Shown piece after piece: positions 61,201-64,000 of a stretch of 64,000 bases of DNA. The notes beneath the pieces are model-generated. The model was not told the origin of the DNA. It was given only the letters and a program-made list of their open reading frames with translations, and searched no databases. This DNA comes from Ligula intestinalis. Taxonomy: Eukaryota > Platyhelminthes > Cestoda > Diphyllobothriidea > Diphyllobothriidae. A program made the translations under genes and the position numbers. Numbering within the stretch: position 1 is the stretch's first letter; every line of letters begins with the position of its first letter. The stretch is taken from assembly GCA_036362985.1 (NCBI GenBank), contig JAYGXS010000005.1, positions 8,969,486-9,033,485 of the forward strand, given 5' to 3'.

Positions 61201-64000
61201 CCAAACACCGACTTCAGTCTCCTCCTCTCGTGTGTTCTCACGACAGTTTCGCAGGGAGACGTCGGAGCCTCCTGTAACCGCAAGGCACCATTCCTCCACG
61301 TTTATGCGCATTGACGAACGTCACCAGACTCCACCAGTTAGCCTCACTTTCCGACTGCCCAGAGAGATTTCAAGGAGCCGGACCGAGGTAAGATGACCCC
61401 TAACTAGGCCATCATCAGCACAGATGCTAGCCCCAGTTACATTTTTCATGTCCTTTATTATATAAGAAGATAGCTGCAGTTCAAATAATTAAACATCCGA
61501 CAAATAGCAACAGAAATTACTTGTTTGTATATAACGAATAAGGGAAAGCTGCCAAATGCGTGTTTTAGATTTCTTTTTACTTAACAGAGCGGTGTTCCTA
61601 CGTCCAATGTTGGCGGTAGTGAATCGAAGCACTAGTGGTAGTGACTGATCACCGAAAGTTATGTTCTTGGTAAGGCAACAAGAATGGGAGACTGCGAGCT
61701 GGGAACAGATGAATCACTGTTTGATTGAGTGAAATTGGGGCAAATGGGTACCTGAGCAAGTCAGCCGCATTTATTGCTTGCATCGTGTGGAGGTATCTCT
61801 TTTCTGGATCCCACTAGCCCTCAAAGTGTGATAAGAGACCGAAGTAACAGTTGATATGTGTAAAGTGTTCTTTTGGTGTGACTTGATATTGGGAGGCTGC
61901 TTCTTTGTAGGCCCTGGGCTCAAGGGTAGAAGGTGGAATGCTACCCCCAACGGTGAATAATTCGTGGCCTCGGTTGGATTCAAATTCACATCAGCAGGGG
62001 AGGCTTTAGTACAGCCAACGCTCTACCAATTGAGCTACGAATGCACGCCGTATGCCTTGAATTTAATCACACTCGGGTCGATTTAGCCACGCAGCCTACC
62101 GTATGTATGATATCCACCAGTCCAGAGTAAAGTGAGCTGTCGGCCCAGGCAGGATTTCCTAAGCAACCACATAAAATCCACCAGAATGTCTACTAGGTAT
62201 GCTTTATTATTAGGGGGTCAATTGAATTATTAAAATCTACCAAAGCCCCTAATAAATAATATATTGTTTACACAGCGCCCTGCTCAGAGATGCTTCCCAT
62301 TTTAAAAAGGTTTCAACCGTAACACGATCTCCACTGGATGGCAATAAGTATTAAAATAGGTAAGGGGGAAACTGTCATGCTTCGGGTGGCCGGCATTATT
62401 TGGGGATTGGGTTTTCCACTCCATTAAGGACTACTTTCTCAGGTGGAGTTTGAAGAAAAATTAACAACTCATTGTAAAGTATGGCACTGAAGGCGTGATC
62501 ACAAAAATTGCGCGTCTGTTTCGTTTTTGAATAACTAGCGGAGACCGAACATTTGCTCATATCACCCGCTTCTGAGGACCATCGAGCTGTCGAGGAGGCA
62601 GATTTCGTTGTCCTTCCAGCGGAATATCATCAGTCGACCGCTTGTCTGCATGTGTGAGGCCGATCACCTCAGATGGGGTGGTCGCGCGCCTGCGTGTCTG
62701 CGTGTATGTGTACAGGTTACGCGCCCCTAACTCCCGCGTCTCCCCCTGTCTCCCCCACACCCGCAGCTAACCACGACGCTGACACAACTCCTGCCTCCAC
62801 CGAGTCCGCTGAGATCCACTAGCAGCCTTCAGATCCTCACCCGGAGATCTGTGACGCCAATTCCGCCGCTGCCGGAGAGCCCAGCCGAACATCGCTTTGC
62901 CAGCTCTCCGCCAATCACACGCAGCTACTCCTTTGGACAGGCAGAAGCACGGCCTTTACCCATGCATCGGGTGGAACTACCGCTCGAGATTGCGGAGGCG
63001 TTTCCGCTAGTGGCCTTTAAATTATCGCTAAAACGCCCACCCCCTCCGACACCTGATGAAGTTCTACCACCTCAGAAACAGCCACCAGTGACTCAGCCAC
63101 CACCGGCGCCACCAGCGCCGCCACCATCACCAAGACCGAAGCCAACGCGGAGGTATAGAAGTACAGCAGAGCGAAACCTCGTCGGCAAACTAACCGTCGA
63201 GGCGGGATACACCTCAGAGGAAGAACACCAGCACCCTCTTCAAGTAACGCCCATGGTACCAGTTGAGAACTTCAGAACCACCATGGATGCTCCGGTAACG
63301 GCTCGTCCAGAACTAACACCAGGAGAGGTTACGGAAAAGTTTTATGAAAAAACTATCCACGTCACTCCTATGGTGCCGATCTGTAGGACGGAGACCGAAA
63401 GAATTTTAGTCAATCAGCCTGTCCTTGAAACTGGCTACGTTTCAGAGGAGGAGCATGAACATCCAATGGACGTGGTGCCTGTGGTGCCACGAGAAACATT
63501 TAGGACAGAAGTTGGCACTCCAGTGCCGGCTCGTCCAGAAGTAGTGTCCGGCGAAGTGACTGAGGTCTTTCATCAGCAGACCATCAGTGTCACTCCGATG
63601 GTCCCGGTTTACAAGACAGAAAAGGATCACTCTGTGGTTAGTCAGCCAGTTCTGGAGGCTGGATACACAACCGAGGAGAAACGCGATCTTCCCATGCAGG
63701 TTGTTCCATTGGTCCCGGTTTACAAGACAGAGAAGGATCACCCTGTGGCAAGCAAGCCAGTTTTGGAAACTGGATATTCATCTGAAGAAGAGCTCGATAT
63801 GCCTATTCAGGTGGTGCCATTAGTTCCAAAGGAGACGTTCAAGAGTACCATGGAAACTACTGTTGCCGTGCGTCCAGAACTGACTTCGGTCGAAGTTTCG
63901 GAGACCACACATGAAAGACCAATTGATGTTACCCCAGTAGTCCCAGTTTACAAGACCAAAAAAGATCACCGGGTGCCGAGCAAGCCAGTTCTGGAAGCTG
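21553..64000 (+). CDS. CCDC141-like/titin-like giant muscle protein, N-terminal 23 exons (3' incomplete)
   Basis: Spliced model: 21553-21675, 32499-32906, 35271-35573, 37231-37596, 43025-43390, 45477-45677, 46924-47226, 47317-47502, 47601-48005, 48094-48225, 48314-48698, 48831-49166, 51256-51577, 54165-54513, 54617-54730, 57568-57878, 57964-58108, 58400-58580, 58674-58855, 59426-59625, 60767-60963, 61047-61387, 62767 to the window edge. All introns are GT-AG and the frame is kept throughout (7,090 nt). Order of parts: conserved N-terminus (about 22-180), spectrin-like helical region to about 1135, six Ig domains (1142-1860), Ser/Pro linkers, PEVK-like repeats from 2099. The N-terminus (VAVQAGQSKIILAVLRCGSW) and an Ig domain lacking both cysteines recall vertebrate CCDC141; the Ig run and PEVK recall titin. 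A sarcomere-associated scaffold role is inferred. Confidence 0.88.
22535..22740. repeat. Inverted pair of SINE-2 bodies (hairpin)
   Basis: AATTGTAAAAAATTTCGGCC, TCGTTGTGAGTCCAACC, CCAGCAGGGAAGGCT face AGCCTTCACTGCTGGG, GGACTCTCATCGAGGCCACG, AATTTTTCACAATTGG. Each arm matches the non-tRNA body of the repeats at 49190-49620 and 61925-62230. The tRNA-like heads are absent. Confidence 0.65.
23375..23440 (-). repeat. Degenerate telomere-like GGGTTA tract 1
   Basis: Plus-strand units CCTAAACCTAGCC, CCCTAATCCTAAATTG and CCAAACCTTATC read as degenerate GGTTAG/GGGTTA on the minus strand. Similar tracts occur at 31725-31800 and 36190-36290. They are too degenerate to be recent telomere repeats. Confidence 0.45.
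24015..24590. mobile_element. MITE copy 2 (about 576 bp), with possible 8-bp target duplication
   Basis: Full-length partner of 7045-7617. The inner terminal repeat AGTAGCTTATGTAG is perfectly inverted at 24021-24034 and 24571-24584. Just outside, TTATTTTA occurs on both sides (about 24008-24015 and 24592-24599), compatible with an 8-bp duplication of the hAT type, although the exact end base is uncertain. No ORF is present. Confidence 0.75.
26618..28258 (+). pseudogene. Penelope-like RT-GIY-YIG polyprotein, 5'-truncated, two stops
   Basis: One frame runs from about 26618 to the stop at 28256 and is broken only by TGA at 26858-26860 and TAG at 27245-27247. RT motifs in order: ARFYGLPKVHKEKTPLRPIV, VVSIDVVSLFTSVP, KGTPMGSPLSGLIAE, then the catalytic RYVDDTFA (about 27265-27290) and EELPFLDVLV. 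After a linker (SRLLQPAGVGIAHRRQATIR) the GIY-YIG nuclease follows: VVYKILCDEGDCNYVGETGR, KLQTRLQEHKRA and a Glu in LTLEAWYSD. This is the exact order of Penelope-like elements. The N-terminus and any 5' LTR are missing. It inserted in the sense direction within intron 1. Confidence 0.9.
28489..28524 (+). ncRNA. Terminal hairpin of the 26618-28258 Penelope-like element
   Basis: CTGAAGATGGACAC..GTGTTCGAAAGCTCAG: GGACAC pairs with GTGTTC, the outer CTGA pairs with TCAG, and GAAA sits in the inner loop. It lies 230 bp downstream of the ORF and is followed by an AATAAA (28527-28535 region). Its place ties the recurrent hairpin to Penelope-like 3' ends. Confidence 0.45.
28525..30869. other. Intron 1 stretch, nothing recognised
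   Basis: About 2.3 kb of moderate GC. Several ORFs of 60-100 codons exist on both strands, but none shows a domain, periodicity or repeat partner. The part around 29940-30180 is GC-richer with a TTTATT on the plus strand and may be an old retroelement end. Confidence 0.5.
30870..31690. mobile_element. FB-1 fold-back element, diverged copy 2
   Basis: The left part TAATACTGCTTATCGTGCAG, TTTCAGTCAAGTCGGGATG, CCGGCTTTTGAACAAG is matched in inverted form by the right part (31595-31680: CTTGTCCAAAACCTGGCGTC, ATGACTGAGTTATC, GCGTGATAATCAGTATTG). The AGTCAGG..GCCGGCTTTGT core is also in the 19007-20010 element. The arms are more decayed than in copy 1, and no ORF is present. Confidence 0.6.
31725..31800 (+). 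repeat. Degenerate telomere-like GGGTTA tract 2
   Basis: GGTTAGTGTTAAGGATGG, GAGTTAGGGCTTAGC, GTTGGGGTTGGGGTTAAAG. It starts just beyond the right arm of the FB-1 copy. Confidence 0.5.
32499..32906 (+). CDS. Exon 2: conserved CCDC141-like N-terminal helical block
   Basis: 136 codons, phase 0 at both ends (residues 42-177). It opens with CGSWIKVRIQRMEPDLYDIG and continues with LVRKLAEKQTQISELLSRAE, AMVYSAMSSSLNKAWRELLE and LLEMAADCFVNADAV. This run (CG-W, P-L--IG, ISELL--AEEL, VY-AM----AW--L) is the strongest CCDC141 resemblance in the gene. Donor GTATTT is a weaker GT site. Confidence 0.85.
33370..33545 (-). repeat. SINE-1 copy, minus strand
   Basis: The plus strand reads ACCGACGAAGACAGAAGTGA, TTGGAATGGTCATTCCTGG, TTTATTAGGCCTCATCAGCC, ATTCATACCCTATCC, the reverse of the SINE-1 body, then a decayed head with a CCAAGATTAGAACCC B-box-like stretch. 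Confidence 0.6.
33776..33988. repeat. Fold-back hairpin element in intron 2 (FB-b)
   Basis: The arm 33776-33868 (AATGCAAGTCTTTCACC, AACAATTAAGTTCCGCTTTG, CCAAGGAGCTTGCAACGCAA, ATGATCGTCACATAGT) faces the arm 33893-33988 with roughly nine of ten bases paired. The loop is about 25 bp and no ORF is present. Confidence 0.75.
34035..34186 (+). repeat. SINE-1 copy
   Basis: The head CTAGAGGCAGTGTCTCGAAC and B box CCCGGGTTCAAATCTCGGG precede GGGTATGACTGGCTGATGAC, GGCTAATAAGCTAGAAATGG, CCATTCCGGTCTCCCTTTGC and TTTGTCGGATCCAC. It ends directly at the TA repeat. This is the best preserved SINE-1 copy. Confidence 0.75.
34187..34216. repeat. (TA)n microsatellite
   Basis: An uninterrupted AT/TA run of about 28-30 bp directly 3' of the SINE-1 tail. 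It is probably the expanded tail repeat of that SINE. Confidence 0.9.
34391..34618. repeat. Fold-back hairpin element in intron 2 (FB-c) with nested SINE tail
   Basis: The arm 34391-34482 (TCGATCAATCTGGTTAGGGC, ACTTGTCCCGGAAATGCC, TGATATCAGGCTGTCGCTTA) faces the arm 34527-34618 (TAAGCGACAGCCTGATATCA, CACTTCCGGGACAAGTG, GCCCTAACCAGAT). The 44-bp loop contains GTGGATCCGACAAAGACAAC, the reverse of the SINE-1 3' end. Confidence 0.75.
35271..35573 (+). CDS. Exon 3: spectrin-like helical segment
   Basis: 101 codons, phase 0 at both ends (residues 178-278). It begins KHEDFRRIELLEPTRCMLEA and is Ala-rich and helical (ARACAEARERIASATSAANE, ARRAAEVAWFRRKRLLYLRL). Acceptor TTGCATTATCCAG, donor GTGAGT. 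An overlapping 176-codon minus-strand frame is a shadow. Confidence 0.85.
35640..37230 (+). other. Intron 3, mostly unrecognised sequence
   Basis: It contains the third GGGTTA-like tract (36190-36290). Around 36690-36760, GTCAGCAAGTGGGGATGCCG resembles the FB-1 arm and may be a third, strongly decayed copy. Nothing else was recognised. Confidence 0.5.
36190..36290 (+). repeat. Degenerate telomere-like GGGTTA tract 3
   Basis: GCGGTTGGTGTTAAGC, GTTTAGGGCTGGGGTCAGG and ATTAGGGTAAGGGTTATA. Same character as the tracts at 23375 and 31725. Confidence 0.5.
37231..37596 (+). CDS. Exon 4: spectrin-like helical segment
   Basis: 122 codons, phase 0 at both ends (residues 279-400). It opens YGEPQLASITPETNLEDCEL with helix-forming AMQKLMGLMSDAREMQRAHS, then a Ser/Thr/Pro loop (LPHSPNTSPTTGQP), then YMDLVRRFSTSEKYIWEFID. 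Donor GTAAGT. Confidence 0.85.
37597..40189 (+). other. Intron 4, left part, nothing recognised
   Basis: About 2.6 kb, AT-rich. No ORF above 80 codons has a domain and I found no repeat partner in the window. Confidence 0.55.
40190..40318. repeat. Dispersed repeat R-L, copy 2, cut off by a transposon
   Basis: GGCCTGGTTCCTTAGGAGAA, GAGCGAAGTCATGAGAAGG and TTGTTTTCCGTACAGAAGG match 16945-17110 in order. The copy stops at the TA where the Tc1/mariner-like element starts. Confidence 0.5.
40433..41471 (-). pseudogene. IS630/Tc1/mariner transposase, one frameshift and one stop
   Basis: The N-terminal piece 41187-41471 (MPLLSNFQREVIVLFRKEHP, then a helix-turn-helix-like WGLQKYRNILP) is in a different frame from the rest. 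The catalytic part 40433-41149 shares one frame, with a TAA at 40940-40942: QVWFSEESSF (Glu where the first Asp is usual), WQQDGAKPHTA (second Asp) and WPSKSPDLNVMDF (third acidic residue, Asp). The missing first Asp, the shift between 41187 and 41149 and the stop all say it is inactive. It would otherwise be about 340 residues long, normal for the family. Confidence 0.85.
41478..41715. repeat. Repeat D with heat-shock element, copy inside the transposon
   Basis: GGTCTTTCCAGAATATTCCT, CCACCCACGTTGTGTGGG and GGAACATGGCGTGGGCG match the repeats at 18130 and 51905. The element TTCCAGAATATTC (41486-41498) lies 15-27 bp upstream of the transposase ATG (41471, minus strand). Confidence 0.55.
41752..43024. 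other. GC-rich intron 4 stretch, possible LTR-like sequence
   Basis: The minus strand at 42060-42110 reads TTTTGTACACAATAAACCCT, an AATAAA-containing segment resembling 56485-56505. The plus strand at 42250-42270 has GCTTATAAGAG, a TATA-like motif. No retroviral-type coding domain is visible, so an LTR is only a guess. Confidence 0.35.
43025..43390 (+). CDS. Exon 5: spectrin-like helical segment
   Basis: 122 codons, phase 0 at both ends (residues 401-522). It starts LLQCLRDLENQMQATAAGKP, continues FFRRLVELELRVPGLQETLV and ends SVRSIDERLTA. Acceptor CTTTTCTGTTAG, donor GTGAGT. A Pro/Gly loop (TMGAPVGSPPGSVLP) interrupts the helices. Confidence 0.85.
43391..45476 (+). other. Intron 5, nothing recognised
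   Basis: About 2.1 kb. The ORF near 44026-44259 and others here have no domain signature or repeat partner in the window. Confidence 0.55.
45477..45677 (+). CDS. Exon 6: spectrin-like helical segment
   Basis: 67 codons, phase 0 at both ends (residues 523-589). It opens LWKWTDEMIYQKFVRHSSPG and then has FEDLHRRLDRQMSSQEPELN. Acceptor GATCATTTTCAG, donor GTGAGT. The Leu-Trp-Lys-Trp start suits a spectrin-type helix A. Confidence 0.83.
46924..47226 (+). CDS. Exon 7: spectrin-like helical segment
   Basis: 101 codons, phase 0 at both ends (residues 590-690): RRLDDLSDTWTRYRRTIHIR, LMVADDLRRILRGVREDDYY, then NIQSELQDVTSRIAKQQQAL. The W-x(2)-Y and charged heptads fit spectrin-like coils. Donor GTAAGA. 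Confidence 0.85.
47317..47502 (+). CDS. Exon 8: spectrin-like helical segment
   Basis: 62 codons, phase 0 at both ends (residues 691-752): LQRVEDGTLNLSEPENFYRN, then INLQRLQQLEDQVNNVQSSK and WLSWNDKLVDFASSAQK. It is flanked by 90-bp and 98-bp introns. Donor GTAGGT. Confidence 0.85.
47601..48005 (+). CDS. Exon 9: spectrin-like helical segment
   Basis: 135 codons, phase 0 at both ends (residues 753-887): LDEVIAASMARMSRTPLPRT, LSEVLAAHKRDADQIYDLVN, LVNNRAATLADLVSAQPADQ, then TAWERMWTSNKQILQKVAEH. Three overlapping minus-strand frames are shadows. Donor GTGAGA. Confidence 0.85.
48094..48225 (+). CDS. Exon 10: spectrin-like helical segment
   Basis: 44 codons, phase 0 at both ends (residues 888-931): DIERDVQNAENELRNITYLV, then TVEANIPQIERADSGLRHLE. 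The donor GTACAT is weaker than its neighbours, but the frame and the next exon fit only with it. Confidence 0.8.
48314..48698 (+). CDS. Exon 11: spectrin-like helical segment
   Basis: 128 codons plus one base (residues 932-1060), the first exon not a multiple of three. It shows ELQSRVRSVAYLPGIEPIRG, LRERQKQLEMRVSDLSAATT, LLKAVDDAENRLSQLTMNLN and LARRYVPQLEALANQFP. Donor GTAAGT, phase 1. Confidence 0.85.
48831..49166 (+). CDS. Exon 12: end of helical region, poly-Pro hinge, start of Ig1
   Basis: Residues 1060-1172, phase 1 at both ends. Coiled TEKALDRVRPVLSRLQDSVD, ELEQLYEETRVRSEKYINLD, then a Pro hinge (PPMAPPPPPPRPPS), then the first strands of Ig1: LEPLANIHVVEGTPVTLRTE. The usual B-strand Cys is Thr here. 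Donor GTACGT. Confidence 0.85.
49190..49620 (-). repeat. tRNA-headed repeats (family SINE-2), two copies
   Basis: On the minus strand, tRNA-like heads GCCTCGCGGCTCAATGGTAG and GTCCTCGCAGCTCAATGGAA lie at about 49245-49275 and 49530-49560. Both are next to the shared body (GGGTCGATTTGCTTGC and GGCAGGACTTACTGAGTAAT on the plus strand; the second also has GGGGGGTTTGGCAGATTT). They match 61925-62230. The shared TTAGGGGG end might instead mark a MITE carrying a tRNA-like part. Confidence 0.6.
49640..51255 (+). other. Intron 12, rest, nothing recognised
   Basis: About 1.6 kb. The 50040-50690 part is GC-richer with several CCAAT/ATTGG motifs and overlapping ORFs on both strands but no recognisable domain. 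It may be an old retroelement promoter. Confidence 0.45.
51256..51577 (+). CDS. Exon 13: rest of Ig1, linker, first residues of Ig2
   Basis: Residues 1172-1279 (phase 1 to phase 2). Ig1 continues with GHWLKDGIPLM (the core Trp), SATLTIEETFGDDTAVYTF and FGEAETHGSLMV; Phe stands where the second Cys should be, so Ig1 lacks the disulphide pair. An acidic linker follows, then APRFTK opens Ig2. Confidence 0.87.
51905..52215. repeat. Repeat D with two heat-shock elements, copy in intron 13
   Basis: GCAAGAGAGTGGTCCTGATG, TTGTCCACTCCGGCGTATAT, then TTCTAGAACATTC (52020-52032) and TTCTGGAAAGTTCTAGA (52048-52064), both perfect NTTCNNGAANNTTC patterns, 20-50 bp downstream of a TATATATAAGG (52000-52010). 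This layout looks like a heat-shock promoter. No ORF follows that I recognise. Confidence 0.6.
52216..54164 (+). other. Intron 13, rest; possible weak GIY-YIG relic
   Basis: The frame 52694-53278 ends in TVKDEIVAYDEPCGRYAGST followed by an Arg, which resembles a GIY-YIG start (C..-Y-G-T...R) but is too short and isolated to name. A block at 53325-53370 (CGCCGCGCCAGCCACCTGC) has a partner at 25205-25225. Otherwise nothing is recognised. Confidence 0.35.
54165..54513 (+). CDS. Exon 14: Ig2 and start of Ig3
   Basis: Residues 1279-1395 (phase 2 to 0). Ig2 (1274-1366) is a textbook I-set domain: VMLECQVTGKPPPEITWFKD, then LKIRKASQAEHQGDYVCKAK and GEAVTTSRLLV. It has both Cys, the core Trp and the D/H-x-G-x-Y-x-C motif. 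Ig3 opens with PPKILRPLAD. Donor GTAAGT. Confidence 0.93.
54617..54730 (+). CDS. Exon 15: middle of Ig3
   Basis: 38 codons, phase 0 at both ends (residues 1396-1433): GTPPVFAEWFLDGRPLEETQ then GDTAILNIPK. It is joined to exon 14 by a 103-bp intron and carries the core Trp. Donor GTGAGT. Confidence 0.9.
54731..57567 (+). other. Intron 15 (2.8 kb)
   Basis: It holds the third R-L repeat copy (56395-56600) and, next to it, GC-rich sequence to 56830 without a recognisable protein. The stretch 55100-55310 is GC-rich with overlapping frames but no domain. The rest shows nothing. Confidence 0.5.
56395..56600. repeat. Dispersed repeat R-L, copy 3
   Basis: GGTGGAGAAGAGAAGTC, AAAGGCCAGAGTAGTAGGAA, GAGTTTATTGTGTACACAAC and ATTGACTTGGGAGAG correspond in order to the copies at 16945 and 40190. 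The reverse strand contains an AATAAA. Confidence 0.45.
57568..57878 (+). CDS. Exon 16: end of Ig3 and Ser/Pro linker 1
   Basis: Residues 1434-1537 (phase 0 to 2). Ig3 ends LGPQDTGSYCCVLKNRAGED and DGSLTIK; the second Cys is present, but the first-strand Cys position is Val (VLRVPF). Linker 1 is rich in Pro/Ser (VPQSPISEEPVRPSKVPRQA) and holds VDFTFRMP, a motif that returns in linker 2. Donor GTAAGT. Confidence 0.9.
57964..58108 (+). CDS. Exon 17: first half of Ig4
   Basis: Residues 1537-1585 (phase 2 to 0). A basic Ser-Pro stretch (YRRELRSPRTQSPSMS) leads into Ig4: PPVFIQPLHNAAATQGQMVK, LQCQVFGNPTPQ. It is preceded by an 85-bp intron. Confidence 0.92.
58221..58311. repeat. Hairpin with GAA run in intron 17
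   Basis: AAGAAGAAGAAGCGATCACT ..GGA at 58221-58245 pairs with TCCAGTGATTGCTTCTTCTT ..CTTCC at 58287-58311, closing a loop of about 41 bases inside a 291-bp intron. A longer (GAA/GGA) run starts at 58199. It could form a stable stem in the pre-mRNA. Confidence 0.7.
58400..58580 (+). CDS. Exon 18: second half of Ig4
   Basis: Residues 1586-1646 (phase 0 to 1): ITWFKDGQRIFTGANRTIGS, HTLVFSDIFMEDTGEYTCFA, TNPVGTAHTSCRMDV. Core Trp and both Ig cysteines are present in Ig4. Donor GTGAGT. Confidence 0.93.
58674..58855 (+). CDS. Exon 19: first two thirds of Ig5
   Basis: Residues 1646-1706 (phase 1 to 0): APQLVKPLPSDLQITEGDGV, VFECRFLGRPEPTISWLKDD. The first Cys and core Trp are present. Acceptor TTCCGCCGCCTTCAG, donor GTAAGC. 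Confidence 0.92.
59426..59625 (+). CDS. Exon 20: end of Ig5, start of Ig6
   Basis: Residues 1707-1773 (phase 0 to 2): ILRMPEFTVTDAGTYQAVAT, NRVGQCSTSITVNV. Ig5 has Ala where the second Cys should be (Y-Q-A). Ig6 starts GPPVFLKVL. The phase-2 junction falls at nearly the same place in the Ig fold as the Ig2 junction. Confidence 0.92.
59626..60766 (+). other. Intron 20, nothing recognised
   Basis: About 1.1 kb. The three consecutive plus-strand ORFs between 60113 and 60873 show no Ig or other domain before the acceptor at 60766. Confidence 0.6.
60767..60963 (+). CDS. Exon 21: middle of Ig6
   Basis: Residues 1773-1839 (phase 2 to 1): LSRLDCFIRGIPKPTVSWRF, RNEEIKLTDERFRITADNPP, CVHALTILQPGPQTA. 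The first Cys and Trp are present. The acceptor GCATACGTATAG has a weak pyrimidine tract, but phase and domain continuity demand it. Confidence 0.88.
61047..61387 (+). CDS. Exon 22: end of Ig6 and Ser/Pro linker 2
   Basis: Residues 1839-1952 (phase 1 to 0). Ig6 ends PYDVAAENVHGRVTCSATVH; the second-Cys position is Val. Linker 2 is Ser/Pro/Arg-rich (RMSPRVQSPQTPTSVSSS, RVFSRQFRRETSEPP) and contains VSLTFRLPREISRSRTE, matching VDFTFRMP...YRTE of linker 1. Donor GTAAGA. Confidence 0.9.
61925..62230 (-). repeat. SINE-2 copy in intron 22
   Basis: On the minus strand, CATTCGTAGCTCAATTGGTA then GAGCGTTGGCTGTAC is a clear tRNA A-box/D-arm-like head (61998-62045), followed by a B-box-like TGAATTTGAATCCAACC. 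The other side has TGAATTTAATCACACTCGGG and GGCAGGATTTCCTAAGCAAC, shared with 49190-49440. It ends in an ATTATTAGGGG hairpin near 62205-62262. Confidence 0.65.
62767..64000 (+). CDS. Exon 23: Pro-rich lead and PEVK-like 76-residue repeats (runs off the edge)
   Basis: Open for at least 411 codons (residues 1953 on) with no stop to the window edge, acceptor TCCCCCACACCCGCAG. It begins LTTTLTQLLPPPSPLRSTSS, then has a PPPAPPAPPPSPRPKPTRR stretch. Four repeats follow: 63205-63432, 63433-63660 (76 codons each), a 37-codon short unit at 63661-63771, and 63772-63999 (76 codons). The unit runs GY(T/S)SEEE...P(M/L)QVVPLVP, a TFRTTM..PV.ARPEL segment, then VTPMVPVYKTEKDH, PV.SKPVLE. High Pro, Glu, Val, Lys content points to an elastic PEVK-like spring. 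Confidence 0.9.

Noticed and set aside
61998..62045. tRNA gene on the minus strand
   Set aside because: The D-arm-like part is good, but the T arm is off-spacing and the same head recurs with the SINE-2 body.
63587..63823. 78-codon ORF within the last exon
   Set aside because: It is in another frame; the true frame from 62767 is open through the whole region with clear repeats.
1..64000. CRISPR array, bacterial operon or plasmid-like system
   Set aside because: No regularly spaced repeats, Shine-Dalgarno-led gene runs or bacterial genes were seen; the spliced gene and retroelements are eukaryotic.

Overview
The window is eukaryotic, intron-rich and repeat-dense, and most likely comes from a flatworm genome. 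A diphyllobothriidean tapeworm is my best guess, inferred from the style of the repeats and not proven. Reasons: long AT-rich non-coding stretches, GT-AG introns of 83 bp to about 10.8 kb, several Penelope-like retroelements with GIY-YIG nuclease domains, a jockey/CR1-like non-LTR element, a Tc1/mariner-type transposon, tRNA-headed short repeats and degenerate GGGTTA tracts. I see no operons, bacterial signals, CRISPR arrays or rRNA.

The only convincing host gene is a very large plus-strand muscle-type gene. It starts at 21553 behind a TATA box (21068-21076) and runs off the right edge at 64000. I traced 23 exons; all 22 introns are GT-AG and the reading frame is kept across every junction, giving about 2,363 residues of an unfinished protein. 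Residues 1 to about 1135 are helical, spectrin-like sequence whose first 150 residues look like the N-terminus of vertebrate CCDC141. Six titin-family Ig domains follow (about residues 1142-1860), separated by Ser/Pro-rich linkers, and then a Pro/Glu/Val/Lys-rich exon with an exact 76-residue repeat (from residue 2099). CCDC141 and TTN are neighbours on human chromosome 2q31, so one gene joining the two architectures is the main biological point of this window.

Region by region: 1-20100 holds no host gene that I recognise. It holds a GIY-YIG fragment, a jockey-like fragment, Penelope-like remnants, a hAT fragment, a 573-bp MITE, tRNA-derived SINEs and a 1-kb inverted-repeat element. The stretch 16805-17900 is an earlier copy of the sequence just upstream of the gene promoter (20105-20720). 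Intron 1 (21676-32498) contains a second MITE copy, a nearly intact Penelope-like element (26618-28258) and a second inverted-repeat element. Intron 2 holds SINEs and two fold-back hairpins. Intron 4 holds a 1,431-bp Tc1/mariner-like element with matching inverted ends and TA target duplications. Introns 12 and 22 hold a second tRNA-headed repeat family, and intron 13 holds a repeat with near-perfect heat-shock elements.

A recurring hairpin, CTGATG..[stem]..GAAAC.TCAG, marks the ends of several Penelope-like families and resembles a hammerhead core. Family names rest on motif recognition by eye. No database search was run.
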